Notes under the pieces: model-generated
Seen by the model: only the letters and a program-made list of their open reading frames with translations
Told to the model about the DNA's origin: nothing
Databases searched by the model: none
Made by a program: the position numbers and the translations under genes
Assembly (NCBI GenBank): GCA_030528625.1
Contig: JAUMYN010000003.1
Span: forward strand, 1-51,557
Direction: 5' to 3'
From: Candidatus Saccharimonadota bacterium
Lineage (GTDB): Bacteria > Patescibacteriota > Saccharimonadia > Saccharimonadales > Saccharimonadaceae
DNA length: 51,557 nt
Part shown: positions 24,008 to 32,517 of the stretch, piece after piece
Layout of the letters: each line of letters begins with the position of its first letter
Numbering within the stretch: position 1 is the first letter of the stretch

Positions 24008-25225
24008 ATGATACAGCGATTGATTCACACCATTCTCAAGCGTCGCCACTTCTGGCGCTACGCCACCTTTTCAGAAGTGGCCGAAATATATATGGCGAGT
24101 ATTTTGCGTACCATTGCCATTAGCCTGGGTGCGGTGTTTATGTCGGTCTATCTATTTAAGGCTGGTTATAGTATTGTTAGTATTTCGCTGTTTTGGGCGG
24201 CGTATTTTGCCGCTAAGTCGTTGGTGATTTTGCCGCTGGCCCAGTTGGTGGCGTTGATTGGCATCAAACGCTCAATTCTTATCTCTAATTTACTCTATAT
24301 TCCATCAATCGCTTGTTTTATGGTACTGGGCGAGCTGGGTTGGTGGGCGCTGATCGGGACGGCGTTGTTTCAGTCGGTATCGGCTGGCCTGTATGACGTT
24401 GCCTACCTAGTAGGCTTTTCCCGCGTCAAGAGCCTGGAGTGTGCTGGTCGCCAGGTCGCAACCATGCAAATGTTTGAAAAACTGGCGCGCGGCATCTCCC
24501 CGCTAGTGGCTGGTATGCTCGCATTGTGGATTGATCCATTGGCGCCGATTGCGCTATCAGCGGTGTTTCTGGCGTTTGGCGCCTGGCCGCTGCTGAGGAG
24601 CGCCGAGACGATGACGACCGGCTTTTGGCTGGCACCCAAGGGCTTTCCGTGGTCGACGGCGCTGCGTTCGCTGCTGGTGCAGCTGCCGCTCGGTATTGAT
24701 CTGTATGCGTCTGATCGGGCTTGGTCGCTATTTTTGGTGAGCTTGATCTTTGTGGCCGAAGACAATCAGGCCTATGTTGCTATTGGCGCACTAGCCTCTT
24801 TGGTGCTGTTGATCTCGCTGGCGGCGGCCCGAATGTTTGGCCAGTTGATTGATCGTCGGGCGGGCAATCAACTGCTGCTGTGGATGGCGCTGGGCGATGC
24901 GGCGGTACATCTGGCCCGAGCGCTGACTCATACACCGATGATGGCCATTGGCACCAATGCAGCGGGAGAGGTGGTGCGTACTGGCTACGGCATGGCGTTT
25001 ATGCGAGGCATGTTTGATGTGGCGGACCGTTCGGGGTATCGGGTGCTCTATATCGGCCTGTCGCAACTATTGCTGAATGTCGGCGTGGCGCTCGCTGCGC
25101 TGCTGTTGGCTGGCTTGATGCTGCTGCTAGATAGCCACTATGGTTTTAGTGCGTTTTATCTTTTGGTCGCTGGTCTGGTCATATTCTTGTCGCTGGCGCG
25201 CTTCCGGGTATACGCGCCCCGCTAA
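24008..25225 (+). CDS. Multi-pass membrane transporter (MFS-like)
   Basis: A 405-residue protein with about 10-12 hydrophobic helices and short polar loops, as in the major facilitator superfamily. Examples are MASILRTIAISLGAVFMSVY, ALIGTALFQSVSAGLYDVAY and LLLNVGVALAALLLAGLMLL. No substrate-specific motif is clear. The start is uncertain: ATG 23963 would add 15 residues of unusual composition, and an extended -10 (TGcTACAGT, box at 23969-23974) overlaps that segment. ATG 24008 is therefore preferred. It is divergent from murC, and the following gene has its own leaderless-type promoter. Confidence 0.72.
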   Translation: MIQRLIHTILKRRHFWRYATFSEVAEIYMASILRTIAISLGAVFMSVYLFKAGYSIVSISLFWAAYFAAKSLVILPLAQLVALIGIKRSILISNLLYIPSIACFMVLGELGWWALIGTALFQSVSAGLYDVAYLVGFSRVKSLECAGRQVATMQMFEKLARGISPLVAGMLALWIDPLAPIALSAVFLAFGAWPLLRSAETMTTGFWLAPKGFPWSTALRSLLVQLPLGIDLYASDRAWSLFLVSLIFVAEDNQAYVAIGALASLVLLISLAAARMFGQLIDRRAGNQLLLWMALGDAAVHLARALTHTPMMAIGTNAAGEVVRTGYGMAFMRGMFDVADRSGYRVLYIGLSQLLLNVGVALAALLLAGLMLLLDSHYGFSAFYLLVAGLVIFLSLARFRVYAPR

Positions 25226-25245
25226 TTATGCTATACTTACCCCAT

Positions 25246-25917
25246 ATGAAAGGGGTGGCATCACAGCATCAGCGGCAGTTGCGGCGGGGCATTCGGCGGC
25301 TAGAACGCGTTAAGACCTGGCAGCTGGTGGTGCTGCTAGTGATGGTTGGTTTTGTGGCGGCAACTTTTTTACGCCTCAATAATATCGGCATGATTGAGCG
25401 GCGGGCGGCGGTGGAGGCGGCCGATCGCGAGGGTGATCGAGTCAATTTGGAGGCCAGGCTGTATGATTTGCAGCGCTACGTCAGCTCGCATATGAACGCC
25501 GATCCGGGGCGGATTGCGCTAGATCAGACCTACCAGCGCGACAACCAGCGGCATAAGGATGACTACGCCAAGCGTATTGCTGGTCGGCCAGAAAGCGATG
25601 TGTTTCAGCAGGCTGAGGCAGTGTGCGGTCCGCAGGCTAGGGCGCAGGGGTGGCGCTGGCCAGATATTCGCTATGCGCAGTGCATGGACGCCGAGCTAGC
25701 CAAGCATCCAGCTGGCGTGGCGGTGTCGCAACAATTTCGTCCCTTACCGCCGGAGCCTTATTATCAAACCTTTTCTTCGCCGCTGTGGTCGCCTGATTTT
25801 GCCGGCTGGAGCGTCCTGTTAACAGGGGTGATTGCCGGGCTCATCGTCCTGCGGCTAGCGACCAGCGCCCTCCTTCGCCTACTACTCTATCGCCACTATC
25901 GACGGATTCGGGCTTGA
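25246..25917 (+). CDS. Membrane protein with two terminal transmembrane helices
   Basis: A 223-residue protein: basic N-terminus, one helix (LVVLLVMVGFVAATFL), an external domain of about 120 residues with a Cys pair (EAVCGPQARAQGWRWPDIRYAQC), a second helix (WSVLLTGVIAGLIVLRLATS), and a basic tail. The external domain contains SSHMNADPGRI and PDIRYAQCMDAEL, which I do not recognise. The start at 25246 follows the extended -10 TGcTATACT (25232-25237) by 8 bases; an ATG at 25228 lies inside that promoter. The function is unknown. Confidence 0.65.
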   Translation: MKGVASQHQRQLRRGIRRLERVKTWQLVVLLVMVGFVAATFLRLNNIGMIERRAAVEAADREGDRVNLEARLYDLQRYVSSHMNADPGRIALDQTYQRDNQRHKDDYAKRIAGRPESDVFQQAEAVCGPQARAQGWRWPDIRYAQCMDAELAKHPAGVAVSQQFRPLPPEPYYQTFSSPLWSPDFAGWSVLLTGVIAGLIVLRLATSALLRLLLYRHYRRIRA

Positions 25918-25967
25918 CAGAGGTGTACAGGGGTAGTACGCTATAGGGGTAAAGCACTAATAGGAGG
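25914..25967 (+). promoter_or_regulatory. Promoter and ribosome site of the 25977 gene
   Basis: TTGACA (25914-25919) overlaps the stop codon of the preceding gene. With 17-base spacing the -10 is TACGCT (25937-25942); TATAGG follows as an alternative. A TAGGAGG ribosome site stands about 10 bases before the ATG at 25977. Confidence 0.5.
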
Positions 25968-25976
25968 TACAACCAC

Positions 25977-26183
25977 ATGGCTTACAAACACACTAACTCG
26001 AAGGGCGTGACATACTACTTGCACAAGACCGATGTAACATTGCGCGGCGGCAAGACGCAGACCATCTACTTCTTCGCTAAGGTAGAGAAGAATGACAAGG
26101 GTACGCCATGCGACCTGCCAGCAGACCGTATCGTCAAGGAAAATCCACGCAACGGCTTCCTGACAATCTCAAAGAAGAAATAA
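25977..26183 (+). CDS. Small conserved protein typical of Saccharibacteria
   Basis: A 68-residue basic protein (AYKHTNSKGVTYYLHKTDVT, then GGKTQTIYFFAKVE). It has a strong ribosome site, its own promoter with a consensus -35, and a strong terminator, all of which suggest abundant expression as a single gene. I recall near-identical short proteins from Patescibacteria genomes but know no function. Its alternating hydrophobic pattern predicts a small beta-rich fold. No Cys pairs or catalytic motifs are visible. Confidence 0.75.
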   Translation: MAYKHTNSKGVTYYLHKTDVTLRGGKTQTIYFFAKVEKNDKGTPCDLPADRIVKENPRNGFLTISKKK

Positions 26184-26239
26184 GCACTTGCATTATGCAC
26201 TGATTGGGCGTATAGTAGACCCAAACAAACAGGTGCCTT

Positions 26240-26265
26240 ATCCCCTCCCTCGGGAGGGGATTTTT
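26240..26265 (+). terminator. Intrinsic terminator after the 25977 gene
   Basis: TCCCCTCC (26241-26248) / GGAGGGGA (26253-26260) forms an 8-bp stem with a CTCG tetraloop, followed by TTTTT (26261-26265). This is the strongest intrinsic terminator in the window. Confidence 0.88.
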
Positions 26266-26315
26266 GTGGTCTGAAGCAGCCGCGGGGAGGGTGTAAATAA
26301 TACAATGATAATCGC

Positions 26316-26370
26316 TTGACACACGCTATATATCGGGTGTACAGTGAGACGTAAGCACTAGATATGGTGT
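26316..26370 (+). promoter_or_regulatory. nrdD promoter with two NrdR-box-like operators
   Basis: TTGACA (26316-26321) and TACAGT (26340-26345) are separated by 18 bases. Box 1 at 26323-26338 (ACGCTATATATCGGGT) lies between them. Box 2 at 26355-26370 (GCACTAGATATGGTGT) lies at and just past the predicted start near 26352. Each matches the remembered NrdR consensus acaCwAtATaTwGtgt at about 13 of 16 positions. The boxes are 16 bases apart, so start-to-start distance is 32, three helical turns, the arrangement NrdR uses to repress ribonucleotide reductase operons. Confidence 0.7.
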
Positions 26371-26454
26371 TTTCAGCACATAAATAACGGTATACAAGAA
26401 ACGGGCCTCATAGACAAGGAGGCTGGTTTGATGATACGTCAAAAAGGAGGGGGT

Positions 26455-28578
26455 ATGTATCAGTCAATCAAAAAACGAGACGGCCGACGGGTAAAATTTC
26501 AGGCGGAAAAAATTACCGCGGCGATTGAGAAGGCTGGGGCTGCCACCGGTGAATTTGGCCGCAAAGAAGCGGAAAAGCTGACCACAAAAGTGCTGGCGCG
26601 CCTGGAGCAGCGCGGCGGCCGAGCGGTGCCGGGAGTTGAGGATATTCAGGACATTGTCGAGGATGTATTGATTGATTCGAAGTTCAAAAAGACCGCCAAG
26701 GCCTACATCATCTACCGCGACCAGCACCAGAAAATTCGCGAGATTACCTCGGCGGCGCATGTCGATTTGGTCGATCAGTACCTTGGCAAGCTTGACTGGA
26801 AAATTAAAGAGAACTCCAACATGGGTTATAGTCTGCAGGGCCTCAACAACTACATTTCGGCTGAGGTGAGCAAGACGTACTGGCTAGATAAAATCTATAC
26901 CCCAGAGATGGCGGTAGCGCACAAATCGGGCGACCTACACATGCACGACCTGAACCTCATCAGCGTGTACTGCGTGGGCTGGGACTTGCTGGATCTGCTG
27001 CGCGAAGGGTTCACCGGTGTGCAGGGCAAAGTCGCCTCAAAGCCCGCCAAGCACTTTCGTTCGGCGCTCGGCCAGGTGGTTAATTTCTTTTACACCCTTC
27101 AGGGCGAGGCGGCGGGCGCGCAGGCCTTTTCGAACTTTGATACGCTGCTGGCGCCATTCATTCGTCACGACAATTTGAGCTACGCCGAGGTTAAGCAGGC
27201 GCTGCAAGAATTCGTCTTTAATGTCAATGTGCCGACCCGGGTGGGCTTTCAGACGCCGTTTACCAATATTACGCTGGACCTCGAGTGCCCCAAGCACATG
27301 GCGGGCAATCCTGTCATTATCGGCGGCGAGATTCAAGACACTAACTACGGCGATTATCAGTCAGAGATGAACACCTTTAACAAGGCATTGCTGGAAGTGC
27401 TGAGTGAGGGTGACGCGTCAGGCCGAGTCTTTACCTTCCCGATTCCGACCTATAACATTACCAAGGATTTTAATTGGGATAATCCCGTCATCGAAAATCT
27501 TTGGGAGGCCAGCGCTAAATACGGCATTCCGTACTTTTCGAATTTCGTCAATTCCGACATGGACCCAGAAGATGCGCGCTCGATGTGCTGTCGGCTGAGG
27601 ATCGATAATCGGCAATTGGAATATCGCGGCGGCGGGCTGTTTGGCTCCAATCCAATGACCGGCTCGGTCGGCGTGGTGACGATCAATTTGCCGCGGCTGG
27701 CGCTGAAATCGAAAGACGAGGCGGCGTTCCGCGAGGGGCTGGCGCGGCTGATGGATATGGCGCGTGACAGCCTGGAAACCAAGCGCAAGGTGCTGGAGCG
27801 CTTGACTGAAGCCAACCTCTACCCATACACCAAGTTCTACCTGCGCGATATCAAAAAACGTTTCAATGAATACTGGAAAAATCACTTTTCAACCATTGGG
27901 CTGATCGGCATGAATGAGGCGGCGCTGAACTTGCTAGGGGTGGATATTGGCTCTGAGGAAGGCAGGGCGTTTGCTGAGCGGACGATGGATTTTATGCGCG
28001 ATCGTTTGGTTGAGTACCAGAAGAACACCGGCAATAACTACAACCTCGAGGCCACGCCAGCCGAGGGCACAACCTATCGATTGGCGCAAATTGACCGCAA
28101 GGACTTTGGGGCGCGGGCGCATTTTGCCAATGGTCGCGGTGATGAGGACATTGAGCCGTTTTACACCAACTCAACCCATCTACCGGTCAATTACACGGAC
28201 GATTTGTTTGAACTGCTGGAGCTGCAAGACACGCTGCAAACCAAGTATACCGGCGGCACCGTGATTCACTTTTTCCTCGGCGAGCGGATGAGCGATCCCG
28301 AAACGCTGAAGCAGTTGGTGAAAAATATCTGTACCAATTATCATCTGCCGTACTTTACCTTTAGCCCGAGTTTTAGCGTTTGTCGCAATCACGGCTATTT
28401 GGCGGGCGAGCATCAAGTCTGTCCGAACTGTGGCGGTGAGACTGAAATTTACTCGCGCGTTGTTGGCTTCCTGAGGCCGGTGTCGCACTGGAACAAGGGA
28501 AAACAGGCTGAATTTGTGATGCGCGAACATTATGATGGAGCGGCGCACGATGCCAGGCTCGCAGTGGCAGCCGCCTAA
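26455..28578 (+). CDS. nrdD: Anaerobic ribonucleoside-triphosphate reductase NrdD
   Basis: A 707-residue class III reductase that makes dNTPs without oxygen. An ATP-cone (KKRDGRRVKFQAEKITAAIEK) occupies about the first 95 residues and gives allosteric control. The catalytic barrel follows. The C-terminal zinc site reads C-x2-H then C-x2-C (VCRNHGYLAGEHQVCPNCGG), and the glycyl radical site is Gly671 in SRVVGFLRP. The ATG at 26455 with AAGGAGGGGG is preferred to upstream TTG/ATG codons at 26428 and 26431. Operon order is nrdD, nrdG, flavin reductase, all overlapping, under an NrdR-like promoter. Confidence 0.96.
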   Translation: MYQSIKKRDGRRVKFQAEKITAAIEKAGAATGEFGRKEAEKLTTKVLARLEQRGGRAVPGVEDIQDIVEDVLIDSKFKKTAKAYIIYRDQHQKIREITSAAHVDLVDQYLGKLDWKIKENSNMGYSLQGLNNYISAEVSKTYWLDKIYTPEMAVAHKSGDLHMHDLNLISVYCVGWDLLDLLREGFTGVQGKVASKPAKHFRSALGQVVNFFYTLQGEAAGAQAFSNFDTLLAPFIRHDNLSYAEVKQALQEFVFNVNVPTRVGFQTPFTNITLDLECPKHMAGNPVIIGGEIQDTNYGDYQSEMNTFNKALLEVLSEGDASGRVFTFPIPTYNITKDFNWDNPVIENLWEASAKYGIPYFSNFVNSDMDPEDARSMCCRLRIDNRQLEYRGGGLFGSNPMTGSVGVVTINLPRLALKSKDEAAFREGLARLMDMARDSLETKRKVLERLTEANLYPYTKFYLRDIKKRFNEYWKNHFSTIGLIGMNEAALNLLGVDIGSEEGRAFAERTMDFMRDRLVEYQKNTGNNYNLEATPAEGTTYRLAQIDRKDFGARAHFANGRGDEDIEPFYTNSTHLPVNYTDDLFELLELQDTLQTKYTGGTVIHFFLGERMSDPETLKQLVKNICTNYHLPYFTFSPSFSVCRNHGYLAGEHQVCPNCGGETEIYSRVVGFLRPVSHWNKGKQAEFVMREHYDGAAHDARLAVAAA

Positions 28579-29281
28579 AAACTGGCCAAAGGTGCCGGTC
28601 GGTGGCGTGCAGAAATTGACCTTGGTGGACTATCCAGGGCACGTGGCGGCAGCGCTGTTCACCGCGGGGTGTAATATGCGCTGCGGCTATTGCCACAACC
28701 CCGAGCTAGTGTTGCCGGAGCGCCTGGCGCCGTCGATCCCGCTGGACGATATCTTCGTCTTTTTGGAAAAGCGGCGCGGGCGGCTGAACGGCGTGGTAGT
28801 GAGCGGCGGTGAGCCGACGGTGCATGAGGAGCTGCCGGAGCTGTGTCGGCTGATCAAGTCGCTCGGCTATGATGTTAAGCTAGATAGTAATGGTACGCAT
28901 CCGGCGATGCTGCGGGAGATGATCGAAAAGGGCTGGATCGATTTTGTGTCGATGGACATTAAGGGGCCGCTGGAAAAGTACATCGAGATTGCGGCGCGGC
29001 CGATTGACTTGGCGGCGATTCGGGAGAGTATTCGCCTGCTGATTGACTCTGGGGTGGGGCATGAGTTTCGCACCACGGTGGTGCGCCAGCAACTGGCGGT
29101 GGAGGATTTTGAGAAGATTGGCCAGTTGGTGCGTGGTGCCGAGCGGTTTGCGCTGCAACATTTTCGACCAGGCAAAACCATCAGTCCGCAGTTTGCCGAG
29201 TTTGACACTTTTGCGGAAGAAGAGTTTGCGGCGGCGCAGAAAATTATGGAAAGGTATGTGACACAATGCATCATCCGCTAA
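28550..29281 (+). CDS. nrdG: Anaerobic ribonucleotide reductase activase NrdG (radical SAM)
   Basis: A 243-residue radical SAM enzyme that makes the glycyl radical on NrdD. The cluster motif C-x3-C-x2-C is Cys41, Cys45, Cys48 (TAGCNMRCGYCHNPEL). GGEPTVHEELPEL is the SAM-binding GGE motif, and VKLDSNGTHP and FVSMDIKGP continue the family pattern. The N-terminus VGGVQKLTLVDYPGHVAAAL matches the activase family. Start choice: ATGs at 28532, 28535 and 28550 are all inside nrdD; 28550 has GGAG 9 bases upstream. The end overlaps the next gene by 16 bases. Confidence 0.93.
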   Translation: MPGSQWQPPKNWPKVPVGGVQKLTLVDYPGHVAAALFTAGCNMRCGYCHNPELVLPERLAPSIPLDDIFVFLEKRRGRLNGVVVSGGEPTVHEELPELCRLIKSLGYDVKLDSNGTHPAMLREMIEKGWIDFVSMDIKGPLEKYIEIAARPIDLAAIRESIRLLIDSGVGHEFRTTVVRQQLAVEDFEKIGQLVRGAERFALQHFRPGKTISPQFAEFDTFAEEEFAAAQKIMERYVTQCIIR

Positions 29282-29928
29282 TAGTGACAGTTAAAAAAGT
29301 GCGCCGGGAAAACCCTGAAGTGGTGACGCTGTATTTTCGCCGCCCGTTTGCGTTTACCGCCGGTCAATACATTACGGTGTATATTCCGGACAGTGCCGTG
29401 ACGGCCGGCAAGGCGTATAGCTTATCGAGTCTGCCGCACGAGGAATTGGCGTCAATTACCGTCAAAGATGTCGGCGGTGAATTTTCGAGCTACCTGTGTC
29501 AGCGAGCGGCGGGCGATGAACTGCATATCAGCCAGCCCTATGGGTATTTCAATCCGCAGACCACGCGGCCGCTGGTGGGAATTGCGGCGGGTTGCGCGCT
29601 GGGGCCGGTGTGGAGTGTACTGGCCAGCGCCGAGCAGGATACCTATCTGTATTTTAGTCATCGTTCGCCTGATAGGACGGTGTTTGATGAGGAGCTGGCG
29701 AATTCTCGCATTCAGGTGACGCACTTTAGTACTCGCCAAAAAGTTGAGGAGGCGAATGGTTGGCGCAATGGTCGCTTTGAGGTGGCGGCAATTGTCCAGG
29801 AGGTTCCGCCAGCAGCACACTTTTTGGTGTGCGGCAGCGTGGAATTTGTGCGTGATGTGTGGCAAAAATTAGTGGCGGCGGGAGTGGACACGCAGCGAAT
29901 TTCAACGGAGACGTTTTTTGAGTCATGA
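29266..29928 (+). CDS. Ferredoxin/flavodoxin-NADP reductase-like flavoprotein
   Basis: A 220-residue FAD/NAD(P)-binding reductase without an iron-sulfur domain. The FAD domain has FTAGQYITVYIP and the flavin motif KAYSLSSLP (usual R-x-Y-S with Lys in place of Arg). GGEFSSYLC is the second flavin contact, GIAAGCALGPVWSVL is the nucleotide-binding loop, and VCGSVEFVRDVWQKL is the C-terminal NAD(P) motif. Overlapping nrdG and following nrdD, it probably delivers electrons for NrdG activation or NrdD turnover, a role usually filled by flavodoxin reductase. The operon link is strong; the role is inference. Confidence 0.85.
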   Translation: MHHPLIVTVKKVRRENPEVVTLYFRRPFAFTAGQYITVYIPDSAVTAGKAYSLSSLPHEELASITVKDVGGEFSSYLCQRAAGDELHISQPYGYFNPQTTRPLVGIAAGCALGPVWSVLASAEQDTYLYFSHRSPDRTVFDEELANSRIQVTHFSTRQKVEEANGWRNGRFEVAAIVQEVPPAAHFLVCGSVEFVRDVWQKLVAAGVDTQRISTETFFES

Positions 29929-31490
29929 GCGAATGTGCCCCGTCATCTGTCGACGACATAAATAGCCCTTCGGGGCCAGAGCAGGAAGGTGTTGCTGAGC
30001 TTGATCTGGTGGCAGTTGCTGGCGGCAGGGCGGAGCTGCCGGTGATTGCTGGTATTGCACCGGTGGCGGAAAAGCCCGAGGCGGATGGCAATCCGGAGCT
30101 GAATACTACTGCGTCGCCCGCAGTGTGCGAAGGGTTGGGGCGGGCAGCCTGTGCTGGTTGTCCATTCTTCCGAAACTGTTTTGGGCAGCAGCCAGAAGCT
30201 GTTGATAAGACCGCACCGCCGAATTATCTCGAGGAGCTATTGGACGAAAAAGGTCCAGAAGTTGTGGTGGCGCGTCCAGCAGCGTCAAAAGAACAGCCTA
30301 GTCCGCCTGGGGCGTCAGCCCAAAAGCAACCTGATACGCCACCGAGTGTGGCGCCAGTTGAAGAGTTATCTCGGTTGCTCACGCCCGTCGAAGAGCCGGC
30401 GGTGGGCCCAGAGGCGATCGCTCCTGTGGTTGAGCCAGAGGTGAAAAATGAGAGTACTCAGCCAGTCATAGAAGCTCCACCGCTTCAGCCATCACCAACG
30501 TTGGCTGAAGCCAGGTCGGCGTCTATTGAGGAGCAAGCGTCGGAATCATCGGAAGAATGTTCGACGCTACAGCCAACTGCGCCTGAAGTTGATGCGGTGG
30601 CAACCCCGCCAGAAGAGAGCGATAGGGTTGAATTGCCAGCGACTTTTCAGCCGATGGATGATGCTGCTTTCGGCGTGGCCTCGCTGAACCTGGAGTCGAT
30701 CACTCATGAGGTCGCGGTTAAGGTGAACACCGCACCGATCGACCAATCGCCTGCTTCGGTGGTTGTAGCGCCTGTGCCGTTGGTTGCGGTCTCTATGGCA
30801 ACAGAGCAAGATCTGCTATTGCAGTCCCCTGTCGATAAGGGAGCAACTGAGCGGTTGTTGAGCTGGGATGTCGAAGAGACCGGGGAACTAGAGTGCTTGC
30901 CGTATCCAGCTGCACCGTTGGTGATGCGCCCAGGGGAATTGGCCATGGCGGTAGACGATGAGGGGTGCGAGGAAGTGCCACGTCGAACAGAACAGGGTGG
31001 GTGTGAGTGGAAACAGCCGGACATAACCAGTCCTTATAGCGAGATAGAGCAGAACACATCGCATGAGGGGTGGGCGCTGGCCGAACAGCCAGGTGCTGAT
31101 GAGGCGCTTGATCCGCCCATCCGTTCTCAGGAGACAGAGGCAGACGCTGGAGGCGAACAGCCGCTGGTAGCCAATAAAATTGCGGTGGTCGAGGAAGGTG
31201 GTGTTGAGCAATCTGATAACCCATTGGAGGACTGTCAGGCAGAGGCTGGTGTTGTCATGGCGCTGCAACCGCCAGATATTGTTGTAGAAAAAACATCATT
31301 GTGCCAACTGGTGGATAATACAGCGGTTCCTTTTGAGAATGGCGTGTCGCCCTATGATGAATCCCTGGCTGACAATAGCCCGGAAACTGAGTCGCCAGCC
31401 CCGCGTAATGACACACCATGGTGGTCAACGATACTGGGGATGGTTGCGGTGTTTGTCGCTCTTCAGCGCCGTCAAGGTGCGGTATACTAG
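29925..31490 (+). CDS. Acidic Pro/Glu-rich protein with four-Cys motif and C-terminal membrane anchor
   Basis: A 521-residue protein. Near the N-terminus a compact C-x7-C-x2-C-x5-C motif (Cys68, 76, 79, 85; in AACAGCPFFRNCF) could bind an Fe-S cluster or zinc. The next ~400 residues are low-complexity, rich in Pro, Glu, Ala and Val with repeated PVEEP-like phrases, predicted disordered. A C-terminal helix (WWSTILGMVAVFVAL) with a basic end would anchor it with the bulk cytoplasmic or outside. The ATG overlaps the reductase gene by 4 bases, so it is the last gene of the anaerobic reductase operon. No known family is recognised. Confidence 0.65.
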   Translation: MSECAPSSVDDINSPSGPEQEGVAELDLVAVAGGRAELPVIAGIAPVAEKPEADGNPELNTTASPAVCEGLGRAACAGCPFFRNCFGQQPEAVDKTAPPNYLEELLDEKGPEVVVARPAASKEQPSPPGASAQKQPDTPPSVAPVEELSRLLTPVEEPAVGPEAIAPVVEPEVKNESTQPVIEAPPLQPSPTLAEARSASIEEQASESSEECSTLQPTAPEVDAVATPPEESDRVELPATFQPMDDAAFGVASLNLESITHEVAVKVNTAPIDQSPASVVVAPVPLVAVSMATEQDLLLQSPVDKGATERLLSWDVEETGELECLPYPAAPLVMRPGELAMAVDDEGCEEVPRRTEQGGCEWKQPDITSPYSEIEQNTSHEGWALAEQPGADEALDPPIRSQETEADAGGEQPLVANKIAVVEEGGVEQSDNPLEDCQAEAGVVMALQPPDIVVEKTSLCQLVDNTAVPFENGVSPYDESLADNSPETESPAPRNDTPWWSTILGMVAVFVALQRRQGAVY

Positions 31491-31497
31491 ATCTATG
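31483..31497 (+). promoter_or_regulatory. Leaderless-type promoter of the APH-like kinase gene
   Basis: TATACT at 31483-31488 reaches the first base of the stop codon (31488-31490) of the preceding gene. The predicted start is exactly the A of the ATG at 31495. Confidence 0.6.
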
Positions 31498-32517
31498 GAG
31501 AAGATGGGGTATGATCACTTGGTATCGCCGCTGACGATGCGGGCGCTTTCTTGTGCGGCGCGAGAGCTGGAAGTGGAGGCTAATAGCCTAGAGGCACATC
31601 CGGTGCGGGGTGGATTTTCGCGTAATCGGCGGGCGGTGGTGTCTGCTGGCAAGCGGAGTCTGTTTGTTAAAGAAGTGGATACTGAGCTGTTGCCGGACGA
31701 AGGCCTCACAGAGTTAGGCTGGTTACGCAAAGATGCCGCAATAGTCCAGGCGCTTCAGGCGACGCATCCTGATATAGTAGCGGACTGGATACGCCTCAGT
31801 GATGATGGGCATGTTCTTATGATGAGCAATTACGCTCCTGAAGATGGTTGGTTGTGGCAGCCACCAACGGACGAGGCGCTGGCGCGGCGCTACACGGAGG
31901 CGGTGATGCAGACGACGCGGCGTTTGGAGACGGTGCAGCTTGATAAACAAGCGGCGCATGGCTTGGATCTGTCGCCATTTTTACAACATGAGCTGGTACG
32001 GGATGATCGAATTGATATCTTGGTTGATGATGAAGCGGTACGCCGACAATTGAAAGAAAAATACCGTGAACTGACGGCGGTTGGTCCTGATTGGCGGCGT
32101 GTGCGGTGCGAGCGAATGGTGGCGCTACTGGATGATGTGGCGCAGCTGCATGAGCTTCGCGGGTGGCTAAAAAGCGTGGCGTTACAGCCGGATGATTGTT
32201 TTAATCACTGTGATGTACGGAGCGATAATCTGGCGTTTAATGTGCATACGGGCGAGGTGAAGCTGGTGGACTGGAACTGGGCGTCATATGCTCCGCGGGG
32301 CTATGGCGCGACGGAGTTTTTGCTCGATATGGCGCGGCATGGTCATGATATTTCGCCGTGGTATGGCGAGATCAATCAGCCAATGATCGCAGCAAGCATC
32401 GGATTCTTTGCGGTACGCTCACTGAAGCCGCCACTAACACCAGGAGGTACGCTACGGGAAATGCAGGCACTAGCTGCGGCCGTGGCACACGAGATATGGC
32501 AGGAGGTAAAAGCGTGA
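31495..32517 (+). CDS. APH/choline-kinase-fold phosphotransferase
   Basis: A 340-residue protein of the protein-kinase-like phosphotransferase family. The catalytic loop is H-x-D-x4-N (FNHCDVRSDNLAFNV), followed by the metal-binding Asp in KLVDWNWASYAPRG. The N-terminal lobe has SLFVKEV with the nucleotide-binding Lys. Members phosphorylate aminoglycosides, choline, homoserine, sugars and others; specificity cannot be read here. The frame extends upstream to 31333 inside the previous gene, but the promoter places the start at 31495. It forms an operon with a P-loop kinase and a peroxiredoxin. Confidence 0.78.
   Translation: MEKMGYDHLVSPLTMRALSCAARELEVEANSLEAHPVRGGFSRNRRAVVSAGKRSLFVKEVDTELLPDEGLTELGWLRKDAAIVQALQATHPDIVADWIRLSDDGHVLMMSNYAPEDGWLWQPPTDEALARRYTEAVMQTTRRLETVQLDKQAAHGLDLSPFLQHELVRDDRIDILVDDEAVRRQLKEKYRELTAVGPDWRRVRCERMVALLDDVAQLHELRGWLKSVALQPDDCFNHCDVRSDNLAFNVHTGEVKLVDWNWASYAPRGYGATEFLLDMARHGHDISPWYGEINQPMIAASIGFFAVRSLKPPLTPGGTLREMQALAAAVAHEIWQEVKA

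Noticed and set aside
31333-31494. An upstream extension of the APH-like kinase
   Set aside because: It overlaps the end of the acidic membrane protein in another frame, and the -10 box places the start at 31495.
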